DNA of 64,000 nucleotides from Ceratocystis colombiana (GCA_026419805.1 JAOSLS010000004.1:245712-309711), one strand, 5' to 3'. Shown: positions 23,521-35,464, numbered from the stretch's first letter. Notes: generated by a model not told the origin, from the letters alone. Translations and numbers: made by a program.

Positions 23521-25178
23521 TTACAGAGACTCGACAAACTCTCTGATCTCCTCGTCGACAATCTCATGCACTCTGTCAGAGAACTTCTGGGCCTTGGAGA
23601 TGATGGACTCAGCTCCCTTGAGAACCTTGCCGGACATCACGTTCAGCTCGCCGTTAATGGCGTTCTCAAGCTCCTCCAGGTCCAGGCGGGAGTTGGGGTC
23701 GGCCTTGACCTTGTAGCCACCCTGCTTGATGATGGAAGAGTAGTTGGAGCAACCGCCACCGTTCCATGCCAGAACGTTGGGAGTGCCCTTGGGCAGGCCA
23801 GACAGCGCATCCTCAGTGGCAATGTTAATGATGTTAGCCTTAAGCTCAGCCGGGGTGAGGGGCAGGACCGAGTACTCCGAGTCAGCGGCAGGCTGCAGAG
23901 ACAGGTAGTAGGCCAGAAGGCCAGCAATGTGAGGAGAGGCCATAGAGGTGCCGGAGATGGTGTTGACGGCATGCTTGGAGCCAATCCAGGTGGACTGGAT
24001 GCTCAGACCAGGGGCGAAGATGTCAGTGCACTTGCCCCAGTTGGAGAAGTAGGCGCGACTGTCATCCAGAGCCGAAGCACCGACTGTGACGGCCTTCTGC
24101 GCCGCGGCGGGCGAGTAATTGCAGGCATCGGCGTTGTCGTTGCCAGCGGCGACGGCAAAGTGAACACCGACGTCAACAGCGGCGTTGACAACCTGGTCCA
24201 GAGCGACAGTCTTGCCACCACCCAGAGACATGTTGGCAGCAGAGCCCTTGAAACCCTTGCGTTTGCCGGCCTTAGCATCTTTGGCGGCCTGAATATGGGC
24301 GTTAGCAGCCCACTCGACGCCCTTGACGACATCGGACATAGTGCCCGAGCCGTTAGAGCGGAGCACCTTGACAGCATAGATACTGGCTTTCTTGGCGACA
24401 CCGTACTTCTTGCCGGCAATGGTGCCGGAGCAGTGGGTGCCGTGGCCGTTGCCGTCAATGTCATCATCGCCAGCAGGGATAGTCTTGCCCCAAGAAGCAC
24501 GACCCTCAAAGTCAACGTGCTCAGTGTTGCAGCCAGTATCGATGACATAGACATCAACACCTTCACCACCGTTGTCAGCATACAGGTACTTGTTGAAGGT
24601 ACCGAACGACAGAGAGTCACGGTGGGAGATACGGGCCAGACCCCAAGGCGAGTTCTTCTCCGTCTCGGGAGAGCAGCTTTCTTCGACCTTAGGAGTCGAG
24701 GAAACAGTTCTCATGGTGTGAACGATAGTGTCCCGCTCAATGTACTCGACCTATGTGCAGAAAAGGGAAGGTTAGCTTGTGGATAGTAGAAAAATGGGAC
24801 ACGCGGGCTTACATCAGGATGTCTGCGCAGCTGCTCAACCAGCTCATCGTCGAACTGGCCGGCATAGCCGCGGAAGTCCTTGCCGATGTTGAAAGTGTGC
24901 TTGAGGCCACTCAGGATGCCGACATCGAGGTCACGGCGACGCAGCTCAAGACGCTTCTCTTCGCCCTCGTCATGCAGAGACTGGACCCAAGAGTGGTGCG
25001 AAGAAGCATCCTTCTCGTCGACGTGCTTCTTGAACTTGATGATGTATGAGTTAGGAATAGCCTCAGCGTTAACCGAGGCCAGGATGGGGGCAGCGTCACT
25101 GTGGATAGTTTCGCTGCTGAAAGACGAGGGCGCAGCGCTGGCACTGGCGGCCAGAAGGAAAACAAGACCACCTTTCAT
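23521..25178 (-). CDS. PRB1: Vacuolar proteinase B, subtilisin-family serine protease
   Basis: Secretory-pathway subtilase of the cerevisin/proteinase B type (S8), which in fungi matures in the vacuole. Exon 1 (24813-25178) and exon 2 (23521-24750) flank a 62 bp intron (donor GTAAGC, branch GCTAAC, acceptor CACATAG); the product has 531 residues. In order: a signal peptide (MKGGLVFLLAASASAAPS); an I9 inhibitor propeptide from about residue 40 (IPNSYIIKFKKHV to HPDVEYIERDTIVH); and the catalytic domain with the Asp motif DVYVIDTGCN near 190, the His motif GNGHGTHCSGTIAGKKYGVA near 223, the oxyanion Asn in FAVAAGNDNADACNYSPA and the Ser motif ISGTSMASPHIAGLLAYY near 390. A C-terminal extension of about 85 residues is acidic and helical. 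The complete triad predicts an active enzyme. Confidence 0.95.
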
Positions 25179-25913
25179 GATAATTTACTTGTAGTTTGAA
25201 AGAGAGAAGAACAACACGATAATCAGTCTACCAGAGACAATAAATAAAGCGAAGAAAAAGAGGGATTTGTAAAAACACTAGACAAATAAAGACAACACGA
25301 GGAACACACACACAAAGAGATTCGGGTGGTGATGAAAGAAAAAAAAAGAGGCGTGGGGTTTGATAAACAGAAGTTGGAAGAGGGAGAAGAAAGATTCAGA
25401 GAAGGTGAGAAGGAGTAGGAAAGAAGAAGAGAAAGAGGAAAAGATAAGAATTCGCAAATGATGACGGCAGTGTAATCTACTTAAAGACGCGGGCGGGTGC
25501 AGGCGCTTCTGGCTCAGTGGAGGGTGGCTCCTAAGCTTTGAATGCTAGACATTGGTTTAGTGCGCGCGTTTTGTCCTATACTCCAAATTTGCACCTAGAG
25601 CACTGTACCCTTGGCGCCAGCCTATTACGGACTACCTATGCATCTAACCGGTACAGATAGATGCTGAAACGGGAAGCCCTGCCTGGGCTGATAAGAGCAA
25701 GAAGCTCCAGGCAGAAAACAGGGATGATAAGTTACGTATGTATGTATATAGCACTGCATAACCCCATCCCGTCATCGGTGACCTCACTTGTGGAAGGGGG
25801 AGCGAAGGATAGGTCATGTGATGGGAGACGTGAGTTGATATTTGACTTGGATTTTGCTTCTCTTTCCAGTAGCTATTTAATGACGTCTTTCCAGTTTCTG
25901 CTTCCATTTTTCA

Positions 25914-25926
25914 GGGGGGGGGGGGG
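25914..25926. repeat. G13 homopolymer
   Basis: Thirteen consecutive G on +, about 740 bp upstream of the proteinase B start. Confidence 0.9.
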
Positions 25927-26007
25927 AAATCGTCTTCATATGGGTAGTAGTAGTAGTTGTGCTGCAGGTACTGCACTGCACTGTACTTTGTGCTATGCCT
26001 GGTAAAT

Positions 26008-26078
26008 GAATGTATGCACGTATGCAGGTATGTATGTATGCATATATTTGTGTGTACCTGTATGCATATCACGGTATG
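26008..26078. repeat. GTATG-type short repeat patch
   Basis: Imperfect repeats of ATGTATGC/GTATGTATG with TGTGTG steps. Degenerate microsatellite in non-coding DNA. Confidence 0.6.
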
Positions 26079-28025
26079 TCGCCTAGTTCCTTTCACGCCT
26101 CAAGTAATACGGCCTCGCCTTGTCATCTAGACCAAGTCTTAGATGATGCAACGCGATAGAGAGGAGATAAGGAGACGACAGGAGATAACATACGTACTCG
26201 CACCGCGGTCAATTGCCACTCGTCATTCTCCTTCCGTTCAGACAATATAACAGCACCCGTTCGCACAGGGGAACAGGGGCGAATGGCTAGTAACCATGTT
26301 TAGTTAGCCCTTGCGGAAAACAGATCTTAGTGCCATTCATAGCCACAGCTCTGTTGCGCCTGCACCGAAGCCTTTCCAAATAGTGACTGGGGTGGTATCT
26401 TCTCCATCTTATGTTTCCGCTTCCGCTCGCGCCTTCTTATCCATCCATTCCTTTCTCTATATCCCCTAAAGTCCTAGAAGCTCCTTTCCTTCACATTTCC
26501 TGGTAACCCCCCCCCCATCTTCCAGCACCAAACTGTGCCGCCCAGCCAGACAGTGTAGTGCAGCACAGCAGCTGAAACGGCAGAAAGGACTACAGGAAGT
26601 ACCGTCATCATGATCGCGTAGGTGGGCGCTCTTAAGCCATGCTATTTTTTCATCCATTATTATCAATATTCGCATTGTAGCTCAGAGACAGCGTCGGAAA
26701 GATAAAAGGTCAAACAGACTCAACAAACAAAATGTCGCATTGGTTGTGATATGCTAGCTATGCTCCACATATGGAGGGATTCGGGGAGGGAGGTTTGATC
26801 ACTCCTAAACTAGCCTACCCTATGACACATCCCTTGAAAGAAGGCAACTATGGGCCTCTGTGCCCCGTTACATTCATACCATCAGCACCGTGTAAATATG
26901 TTCATGAAACGGGGCTCTGCCACCATGGGATTTCTACCAACGGGAACCTCTTTCAGCCACAGAATCCAGGCACCATTATGCACAGACCTGTTATCAACTC
27001 AGGGCGACTGTCCGGTTGCGTCATTATTCACAACTGAGGAGAAAGAAAAAGGACGAAGGCATGGCATTGACTGATCTTGATTATTAGCTGTCCTAAAGCG
27101 ATGTCCGATAGCAAACGGAGAGTCGCGGGTCGACGTGGCGAATGGTCAAAGAAAGCCCTTGCTGCTGGTCTTTGGGTCGCACACTGGAAGATAGGCTACA
27201 TGCCTCATGTTTGTGTGCTGTGTGTTTACAGATGTGTTGCACATCTCTCACCTGCTTGTTCGCCTCGTTTACTGGGGTGGCGCATCTTGCCCTGCTTTGC
27301 CTTGTCTGGCCTGGCCTTGCTTCTTCTTGGCTTGTCTTTGGAGAACAACAGGCAAATCCCTCCCTCTCTATCCCTAGACAATCATTTATTGATACTAGGC
27401 CAAGGCGGCCTTGTTTGCTTAGCAACCAGCCAAACCTGCCTGCCCTGTGACTCAGGCCTTTGACCAATTCCCAGCCAAAATAAAAAGAGAGCCGAGACCT
27501 GTGACATAATACAGCGCGAGGCTGGCGCAATTTTGATCTGGCCGGCTTGCCGGGCTCCATTGCTTATTTGCATAGGCCAGCTAGGTCGGTATCACGTAGC
27601 TACTTTCTTCGCTTATATGGCCATAATAGCTTGTGTGATTTGCCTTTGAACCCCTTTCTGTATCTTGTGTCCTGATATCTCTTCCCAACCCCCGTTGCCT
27701 TGTACTGCCTTTCCTGTCTACCATCTAAATCTGTTTAGCACCTAATTCAAGACAGCCCGAGACACAAAAGCCCCTCCAGACTAAGACTGCGATGGCTAGA
27801 GCCACGCACGGGACCAGAAGAAACCTGAAGGCGCATGACTCTCTAAACCCGGTTTAGCTAGTTTAGCAGCGGCAGCCTCCACCCCCTCCTCTCTTCTTAT
27901 GTCGCCATTCTTTTCTTTGTTGTCTCCATTCTTGATACTCAATGCATCATATCTTGATGACAAGCTTTACCCAACATTTGGGTGACACATTTGCAGCCCA
28001 AGCTTCTTTCAAGCTCCCCCTTCAT

Positions 28026-28060
28026 ACTAGGGTTATACACTATATGAACTAGGGTTATAT
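28026..28060. promoter_or_regulatory. Two ACTAGGGTTATA elements
   Basis: ACTAGGGTTATAC at 28026-28038 and ACTAGGGTTATAT at 28048-28060, same orientation, 22 bp apart and about 1.2 kb before the start at 29211. The same core occurs upstream of FYV7 and, inverted, upstream of L2HGDH. Confidence 0.35.
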
Positions 28061-29210
28061 ACAGGTCATACTAATTCATGCCCAGCCTTTCCCCCTTTCT
28101 ATACAATAATAGGCCTGTGCATTTCAGTCTGCATGCAGTCCATAAAGCGTAAAGAACCAACACACCAGCACAGCGCAGGCATAGGAAGAGTGGAGAAGAA
28201 GCAATATTGGAAGCATAAGGCAAAGAAGCATAGTGGACATGGACGGCAGCGCCGCAGATAGACCAGCAAAGCGGTGAAGGCGGTGTAAGAGAAATAGAAA
28301 TCTCTGAACCCAAGAGTCTTCGTATGTTGCTTGCTGGTGATGGATATAGTGAGGACGGGAGACAGGAAGCCAGCTAGTTGCCAGCTATCACCGATTGCCT
28401 ACTTGGCATACTCACTTACTTTAAGCTGTAGTGTATGCGCTGTGCGTGTTACTGAGCCTCATCCCCCCCCACCCTCCATAGGGTCGGAGAGTTCCCGGAT
28501 CTGGTATTATGTGCATGAAATACACCGCCAAACGTACTGTGCATGACGAGTCGGATGAACTGGTCAGTAATATTCCCAGAGACAACACTAGGCTGTCTTT
28601 GAGACATGCGCTGTAGACTTCATGCACAACACATCGCTCGGTTGATGTTCATTACTTCTACAATACGACCAAAGGCATCTCTGCAAATGTATGCGCTTCT
28701 CATATACCTAAAAGGCGCTTAGGCATAGCCCGGCCATAAAAGGTAATCAACAGAGCCTAAAGCCAGAGCAGCCCAAGACGCTCACTCCTAGACTTTGTGG
28801 AAACCACGCAGGTACCAGGAGTAAATGCCAGCCTGTATCTATCATTGGGTAGAATACAACGCACCCGTTTCTCCTTATATATAGTGCGGCCCAGAGGTGG
28901 GCGAGACGGAAAACCCGACTAGCTTCTTGAGTTTCCTCGGAGTCCTTCAACCACCGTAACTTCCTGTTCATCAACCATAGACGGAAACTACTCGATCCAT
29001 ACCCAGGAAGGACCACTGGTGTTTGTATGACCAAAACAAAAACATCAACAAACCAAGTCAAAACATCCGCTGCGAACGGCAGGAACAGAGCGCGAGACTA
29101 GCAAATAAACACGCTGACAAGCAGGCAGGCGCGTCCCTGCCGTAAACCTCTGACCCTCACCGTGTATACCCTCAATTATCCCGCCCCCGTCTTCTCTCTC
29201 ACTTTGAATC

Positions 29211-32012
29211 ATGGAAGGCCTTGACCATCAAGAGACTTTAGGTGGGTTCCAGTGGCCGCCGCTTCCTGCTCCGTTTCCCCATTCCCGGCCTCAAGGACGC
29301 CCATCCTTGCAGCGAGACTCCTTCAACCCCGTCCTTGACGCCATCGATTTCAGCGACCACCACGACTCTTCTTTGGGACTTGACCTTTTTGAACACTGCT
29401 TGAGCGAGACTATGCCGTCATACCATCCCCGGTCTCCGGGGGCGGGATCGTACTCGTCTCTCGTCCAGTCTTCGCCAACTCCTCACCATGTTCATCCACC
29501 TCTGCCTCCTCCTCCTCCCCCTCCTCTTTCTTCACATCTACACCCGGGCCGTGCACCGGGACCAGCTTCTGCTATGACGCCAGTCCGTTCATCGGCCTCG
29601 GGTCTTGTGGGATTTCCCTACTCGGATGCTGTGAGCGTATCGCCGAAGTCGCCCACCCGGGCATCTGTTATCTCTTCATCCGCCGGCGCTCGCTCAGCTA
29701 CGAGAAGCCACCGTTACACCACCATGGACTCAGACCATGCCCTCCAGACTGCCCAACTTGCCGCAGCCGCCTCAATTTTCAAGAGCCTTAGGTCTGCCCG
29801 GACTACACCTCCCAAACGGTCCTCGCATACAACCGGCAGGTCTAGCTTGCGAGAGTATCTGAAAAACAACCCCATCGAACCATCTCTCTCACCCTGCCTC
29901 AACAATTCTAATAACAGTGGCACTAGCTCGATTATGGGCGCTTCAGTTACTCCGGCTAAGACCATCTTTTCTAAAAAGTTTGACTCTACCGAGTTTTCCT
30001 CCAGCCTTTCCAGACGTAACAGTGGCCGGCTGGGCCGGACCCTAGGCAATCACAAGAACTCGGTGTCTGACCTTGGCCCCTCGGTTGGAAGCTCGTCTTC
30101 GAATTTTGGCGGCCCAATGCCAGCCGAGAACTTCGACATGACCCCCCAGAGGCCTCTAAGAGGCACCAAGTCAATGACATTTTTGGAGAAGCCATTCAGG
30201 CAGAAGACCACGACACGATTTGGTGGTGGTAGCCGGGCTACGTTCCTAAGAAGCTCATCACTGAGCCGAGCTAACCGGTTTTCTGAGGCTTCAACAGTGA
30301 CTATGACCAAGAAGCCGTACAACATCCGCCAATCCGTCCGCCTCAGCAGCGCTAGCACGGATATTGACTGCGATATGTCGTCTCTATCAGTGGCTACAGA
30401 CAAGAGTCACAGCAACCCTAGTCACGCACGCGATCGTTTTCTGCGTTTTTTCCAGGGCAGGAAGAAGAAGGCCCCAGCTTTGCTTGCAAAAAAGCCACAG
30501 TCGCAACCGTTTACTGTGGCCAAAACCAAGAGCTTAGGATTTGGCATGTCTGGTCTTGGATCTTCATCTATGAGAAACAGGCGTGCCTTTCGCAACATTA
30601 GCTGGCATAGTATGGGCCGCAGCAGTATGGAGAAAGATGAAGATGATAGTCGCCCCTCAACGACCAGTACAGACGTTGCCGAACTTACCATGACTGTTAG
30701 TGCCTCGACTGCTGCTGAGGATGGGCCTTGCACCCCGGTTCACCAGACATCACAGTTCTATGGCCGACAGTTTGAGTATTGCGAAAACGAGCTTTCTCCA
30801 TCCATTCACACGGTGCGCATTGTAAATGAACGCCCAGCTCTGCAGCATCCTAGCCCACAAAGCCCCGAGCACGCGAGGAGCCCACAGGATGCCTTTTTCC
30901 GAACCAGCCCGACTTTCCGTACCACTATTCGCCGGCAGATGGACGAGGAGCAGGTCAAGACTAGTTCCATGTGGGGAGTGCCAAACACAGTAGCATGTTC
31001 TGATGAACTGAAGATGCAGAGAAGGCACGAAGACGATGGAACGACTCTGTGGAGAGCTAGCTCAATTCGTGACGATGCTTCAAGTGTTTATTCGAACGAG
31101 TACCAGAGCCACAGCGGCTCCAATAATTATGGTCAGCACCACCCGACCCAGGGACATTAGAATGACCAGGTCAGCGTGGATACGAACTCGCTAGGTGCTT
31201 CGCAGGCCGATGTCTTGACCATGCCGGAATGTGACAGAGAAGGTCAACACCAGCCCTCATACTCGATACGAAATGCGTCCTTGACTAGCTCAGCCGATTG
31301 GAACATGATTCCTGAGTCTATCAGCCCGAATCTCTGGGCCTACGGTACTCAGGGATCGTCATCTACTTTGGTGCATGGAGCCACAGGCTCCAAAACTGGA
31401 CACGGCCATGTTCGTGAACGAGCAGTCTTTGATGGGGAGGACGAGCCTATGTTTGGCTATAGCGATCATGGCCCGCCATCGGTTGCCGAATCGGTCCGGA
31501 GCGTGATGAGAGATGGCAATGACGATGAGGACGGAGATATCGCTATGGAGGTATTGGACCCTGAGCCTCATCTAAATTCAAACCCGAGCCAGGGCTCGCA
31601 CCATGAACCTGGTTACTATGCTGCCTCTGCTGCTTATGTCCAACAGTCACCACAGGAATCCGAACCCTGTGTTGTCGAGGAGCTTGCCAGATACCTCAAG
31701 GATGTGACAATAGAGAACCGCCAGGATGTGAAGCTTAAGCGGAGCACTCCAACTAAGGGCGGTATTTCCAGCCCGCTGGGATCAGGAGGACGACAGCTTT
31801 GCAGTGGTAAAAGCCCTAAGCAGAAGCATCCGCATCATCGGTACAATCCGCAGCAGCAGAATACACGCAATCATGTGTCTCCGGGAAGGAGAATGGCGGA
31901 ATCCTTTCTAGAAAACAGACGCCGCCAGCAGGAGCAGCAGCAACAGCAACAGCAACAGCAGAACCAGGACAGATGCGAGACACGGAGGGACTTTTCGGGG
32001 GCGTTTATCTGA
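29211..32012 (+). CDS. Large serine-rich disordered protein with one in-frame TAG
   Basis: The frame from ATG 29211 encodes 649 residues to a TAG at 31158-31160, then continues in the same frame for 283 sense codons to a TGA at 32010-32012. Both halves have the same character: Ser-, Pro-, Gly-, His- and Gln-rich, disordered, with basic patches (FLRFFQGRKKKAPALLAKK in the first part). The second part has VEELARYLKDVTIENRQDVK, a helix-like stretch, and a C-terminal polyQ run. Such a long open tail is unlikely by chance, so the downstream part is probably translated. Options are stop-codon readthrough, a weak in-phase intron covering the TAG (31100-31174, 75 nt, donor GTACCA, would restore the frame), a true nonsense mutation, or a sequence error. 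A conservative model would end at 31160. I do not recognise the family. Confidence 0.7.
31158..31160 (+). other. In-frame TAG interrupting the disordered-protein frame
   Basis: Sequence context CAT TAG AAT GAC. The next 283 codons in the same frame are open. The TAG is not in the TGA-CTA context known to favour readthrough. Confidence 0.9.
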
Positions 32013-32322
32013 GACACCAAGAAGAGAAAGAGAGAGAGAGAGAGAGAGACGATAAGAGAAGCTTGTGAGTTTATAATGTTTTTTTCTTGGGTTTTTATGA
32101 TTTAGCTATGTGTTTGAGTATTGAAAAAGGGAAAAAAAGAAGTCAAGAGTTCTCACTCTTGAGCCAGTGACCAACGGTTATCATGAAATACCACCGATAT
32201 TTTATGATAGGAGTTCTTTAGATAATACAAATATTAAGTTGGGTTTTACGATACAAGCAATGAAAGTGCCCCAAGTATTTATTTAGTGCTCTCCATATAG
32301 TGCATGCAGGATATGCGACAGG
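32013..32322. other. 3' ends of two convergent genes
   Basis: AT-rich untranslated sequence with the AG repeat; nothing else seen. Confidence 0.6.
32029..32048 (+). repeat. (AG)10 microsatellite in the 3' UTR
   Basis: Pure AG dinucleotide run starting 16 bp after the TGA of the disordered-protein gene. Confidence 0.9.
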
Positions 32323-33198
32323 CTACGAGGCTTTGCTTTTGCTGTCTAGGAACCACTGCATGACAGATGTAAAGCACTCCTTGCCGTTGCCCTTGATGAC
32401 ATCGCCGTGGCATGGAATAATAGTATCGAAGTCCCAGGTAGCGATGCGGCGCACGCTCTCTGTGTAGGACTCTCTGTTCTTACACGTCACGTAGTACTGC
32501 CACACACGCGGCAGAGTTATATGGGCGGGGTCGGTATGCGTGAAGCTGGAAAAGATCTTGTATAATAGGCCCGATGTCTTCTGCGCCAGCTCCTCGGGTG
32601 CTTTGGAGTACTGCTCAGTAGCGGGTAGGTTGAAGATTAGGTCGGCCTGTATCAAGGCGCGATCGGCCTTGTGCAGGAAGACAAGCTCTTTGTTGCCGTG
32701 ACCATCTACATATTCGTAGTTGAACGACTCATCGAAGGGTGCGTCAATAGATAGCGTTTTCTTGTTTGCAGCTGTGAAAACGGCTGCGAACGGGATGTCT
32801 GTGATTTGCGGGTCACTATCACTATCAGCTGGCGCTGGCGAGTTGGCCTGTGCGGCAGCAGCAGCGGCGCGCTTCTCGGGCAGCCCATCAATGCCAATCA
32901 GTTGGGCATCGGGGAATGCTGACTTCCATGCCGAGAGGAACAGGTGGTGCTCGATGTCAGGAGCGATGATATAACGCACATCACCGCCAAGTCCGTTGAC
33001 GGCTGAGCGTATGGCTGGAGTCAGGGCAATGGGCGAGAAGACGGCGAGCGACCCATTGAGCAGGCGAGCAACTGTGGCACGACCGCCAATGGGGATGCGG
33101 CCAAAGCGCAAGAAGGGCACAGAGAGAGTGAGGATGTTGGGTGTCGGGTTGGCAAACACGGTCACAGCCGCGGGGTTGGCAGGGACGAGAGTAGACAT
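32323..33198 (-). CDS. DUF4336 protein with metallo-beta-lactamase-like fold
   Basis: Single-exon gene, 291 residues from MSTLVPANPAAVTVFANP. The family (DUF4336) is related to metallo-beta-lactamase hydrolases; no substrate is established. Seen here: an N-terminal TLSVPFLRFGRIPIGGRATV strand region; VRYIIAPDIEHHLFLSAWKSA, an APDxEHHLF motif in place of the usual HxHxDH; FPDAQLIGIDGLPEKR; a helical ELVFLHKADRALIQADLIFN; and a C-terminal WDFDTIIPCHGDVIKGNGKE with the conserved CHGD. The metal-site pattern is therefore partial, and activity is uncertain. An in-frame ATG at 33375 would add 59 hydrophobic, low-complexity residues; I prefer 33198 because the family-like sequence starts there. It converges with the upstream disordered-protein gene. 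Confidence 0.85.
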   Translation of the reverse strand: MSTLVPANPAAVTVFANPTPNILTLSVPFLRFGRIPIGGRATVARLLNGSLAVFSPIALTPAIRSAVNGLGGDVRYIIAPDIEHHLFLSAWKSAFPDAQLIGIDGLPEKRAAAAAAQANSPAPADSDSDPQITDIPFAAVFTAANKKTLSIDAPFDESFNYEYVDGHGNKELVFLHKADRALIQADLIFNLPATEQYSKAPEELAQKTSGLLYKIFSSFTHTDPAHITLPRVWQYYVTCKNRESYTESVRRIATWDFDTIIPCHGDVIKGNGKECFTSVMQWFLDSKSKAS

Positions 33199-34387
33199 GA
33201 TTGGATTGCCAGATGGAAATGGGGAAGAAGGGTACAGATTAGATATGATAAGGGGGTTCTCCGGAAAAGAGACAATATACAGACAATGAGCAGAGTATAT
33301 GAAGAGGGTGGAGTGCTTCAGTGGAAGAAGACGGAGTAGATGAAGGAGAATGGCCAGAGGTCGAGAGAAGAGCACGCTATGAGAGTATAGTCCAATCTAG
33401 TGACTTTTAGTTGGATGCAAAGGAATTTCCTTATTGCCTGTTTCGATAGCTTTAGACCGAGGCCCGTTGACGTGAATGAGATGATGAGTAGTTGCTGCCA
33501 CAAGCACGGGCACTTGCCCAAACTAAATATCCCTCCTGCTCCTGCGCCTACTTCATGCGCCTACTCCTGCTTCCCTTTGTACGTGCTTCTGGTTGCTACC
33601 CTTTCTTCATTTATTTGTTGCCTCGCCACCCTCTTCGCCTCTCACTGCAGTCCTACTTCTCAGAGTAGTTTCTCATCTCATGCATATGGAATCGTTGAAT
33701 TCCAAATAAGCCCTTTTTTCTTTCTTTTACAAATAGCATTCTCGGAAAGCGAGAAATGAATAATCCCTGTCACTAGTGACAAATTATCCATGGTAAGACA
33801 AAAGAGAACTAGGGTCAGTGCATTCTGCTACCAAGCTTTGTTTCTTTTTGTCCTTCTATAAGACAGAAACTGAAGGCGAATGGTAAAAAAGAACCCAGTA
33901 TTCTTTCCTATTTGGTAGAATGTCTGTTCCTACCTGCTCTCTTCTATCGTCATGTCTCTTTGACGTGCAGTAGCAAAAATGCAATGTTTCTCCTTTTGTG
34001 GGCTTCCCCTTCACTAAAATAGTAGTTGCCATCCTTGCTCGTCTCCGTGCAGCCGGAGGTAGTGGCCTAATTGGGGAGGTCCCAAGAAGTGGGCAACTGT
34101 GCAAACCAAACAATGAGGGGATGAATGAGCGCTTGGCACATGATTTTGTTAGTTTTTCAAACCAGCCCAGCCCGGCCTCAGCCTCCCTTATCACGGGATG
34201 AGATGATGATGGCTTAGCACTTGCACACATTTATAATCGTATGGTATATGTATTATATGTGATCAACATGTCCTTAACGCCGTAATAATAGCAAGAGAAA
34301 CAAAACAATGCAGTCTAACGCACGTAAACGGCCCGCCCCCCCTTGTTTGTCTAACGTTGTCTCTCGTTCCTTTTTTTTTCTTGACTT
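33199..34387. other. Gene-free stretch
   Basis: Promoter of the DUF4336 gene on the left and the FYV7 3' flank on the right. Short overlapping frames only (for example 33400-33759), CT-rich and without domains. No RNA gene recognised. Confidence 0.5.
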
Positions 34388-35464
34388 TTAGAAGCGACCC
34401 TGACCTCGGCTACGACCACCACTGCTACTACGGTTGCTATTGTTGTTGCCACCAACTAATCGCTGTACACGCTCGAGCAGCAGCTCGCTCTCGCGACCAA
34501 GCTTGCGCTTACCATCCTCAGAGTGGCCAGGTCTCCCACCCCGACTGCTGAAGCCATAGCCACGGCCACGGCCACGGCCGCGTGCAGGGCCGCTCGAGCC
34601 AGCACCAATGCCGATGGAGCGACCAAACTCCTTGCGGCGCTTCTGCCGCGCGAGAATAGCGGCTTCGCGTTCTTTGCGCTTCGTGTCGATAGCAGACGCG
34701 CGTTCTTCAGCAGCGCGCTTCTTGGCGTTGGCTTGCGCGATCTGCTTGTCGAAGTAACCTGGCCGCGCCGGGTGGGCTTTGGTGTGCTTGCGTGAGGGGT
34801 GCATCGTGTCGCCGGCGTCAGTGTCGGTAGATGTAGGTTTGGGAGTCTTGGGGGCCCGTTTGAGAGGCTTTTCATGTGAGCCGTCTTCGCCTTCATCATC
34901 ACTCTCTTCTTCGCTGCCATCTTTGCTGCCATCGCTGTCCTCAGCTCTAGGCTCTTCTCCACTGTCGCTCCCGCTGTCCTCGCCATCTTCGGCATCGGTA
35001 TCCTCATCCTCGCTAACCCCATCGTCCCCACTATCGTCGTCACTTCCGCTAGTCAAAGCCTCGTCAGATTCCTCCCCCTCCTCATTGCCATCGTTGCTTC
35101 GAGAATTGCTTGGTATCAGTGTTTCTTTGGGATTCATGGCGACATCGGGGCCAGCAACAGTCGCGCTTGCACGACGCGGGCGGTCCTTTGCAACTTGGGC
35201 CTTGATCTTGGCGTACTGCTTCTTGACCTTGGCTTTGTGGATGAGGTTTTTCTTAGCCTTTTCGACTATATAGATGTAGCGACATGTTAGCAGGTGAGTC
35301 TGCGATATCCTCCGTTCCTCCGCCAAGATAAAGAGCAACTTACGTTTGCGCTTCCATGGGCCATCGGGCAGATTTTGTGGACCAACGCGAAAGCCGTGCT
35401 TGGCCTTTTTGACTCCGGCGCCGCCAATAACGGCCGGATTTTTTGAGCTGGAGACTTTCGGCAT
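34388..35464 (-). CDS. FYV7: rRNA-processing protein FYV7
   Basis: Nucleolar protein of the Fyv7 family, needed for small-subunit rRNA processing in yeast. Exon 1 (35344-35464) and exon 2 (34388-35265) flank a 78 bp intron (donor GTAAGT, branch GCTAAC, acceptor TATATAG); the product is 332 residues. The N-terminus has the family hallmark AKHGFRVGPQNLPDGPWKRK and, after the splice, LEKAKKNLIHKAKVKKQYAK. The middle (about 95-170) is very acidic (Ser/Asp/Glu runs). The C-terminal third has QIAQANAKKRAAEERASAID and ends with an RGRGRGRG/RGG-type basic tail. It is longer than the yeast protein (about 150 residues, from memory) because of the acidic insert. Divergent from the Atos gene; an ACTAGGGTTATA element lies about 170 bp upstream of the start. 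Confidence 0.88.
   Translation of the reverse strand: MPKVSSSKNPAVIGGAGVKKAKHGFRVGPQNLPDGPWKRKRKLLFILAEERRISQTHLLTCRYIYIVEKAKKNLIHKAKVKKQYAKIKAQVAKDRPRRASATVAGPDVAMNPKETLIPSNSRSNDGNEEGEESDEALTSGSDDDSGDDGVSEDEDTDAEDGEDSGSDSGEEPRAEDSDGSKDGSEEESDDEGEDGSHEKPLKRAPKTPKPTSTDTDAGDTMHPSRKHTKAHPARPGYFDKQIAQANAKKRAAEERASAIDTKRKEREAAILARQKRRKEFGRSIGIGAGSSGPARGRGRGRGYGFSSRGGRPGHSEDGKRKLGRESELLLERVQRLVGGNNNSNRSSSGGRSRGQGRF

Larger units (their letters stand above)
25179..29210. other. Gene-free 4 kb stretch
   Basis: Lies between two divergent genes: the proteinase B promoter on the left, and the promoter and possible long leader of the disordered-protein gene on the right. It holds a G13 run (25914-25926), a TATG/GTAT-rich patch (26008-26078), a C10 run (26517-26526) and two ACTAGGGTTATA copies (28026-28060). 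Open frames up to 155 codons overlap on both strands near 27080-27570 and show no domain. Confidence 0.55.

Noticed and set aside
23401..24786. 461-codon open frame on + opposite proteinase B
   Set aside because: It mirrors the proteinase B coding strand, whose codon bias keeps the antisense frame open. No domain; the subtilase on the other strand has full motifs.
27077..27573. Overlapping frames of up to 155 codons on both strands
   Set aside because: Mutually overlapping and low in recognisable sequence. No splice-supported model.
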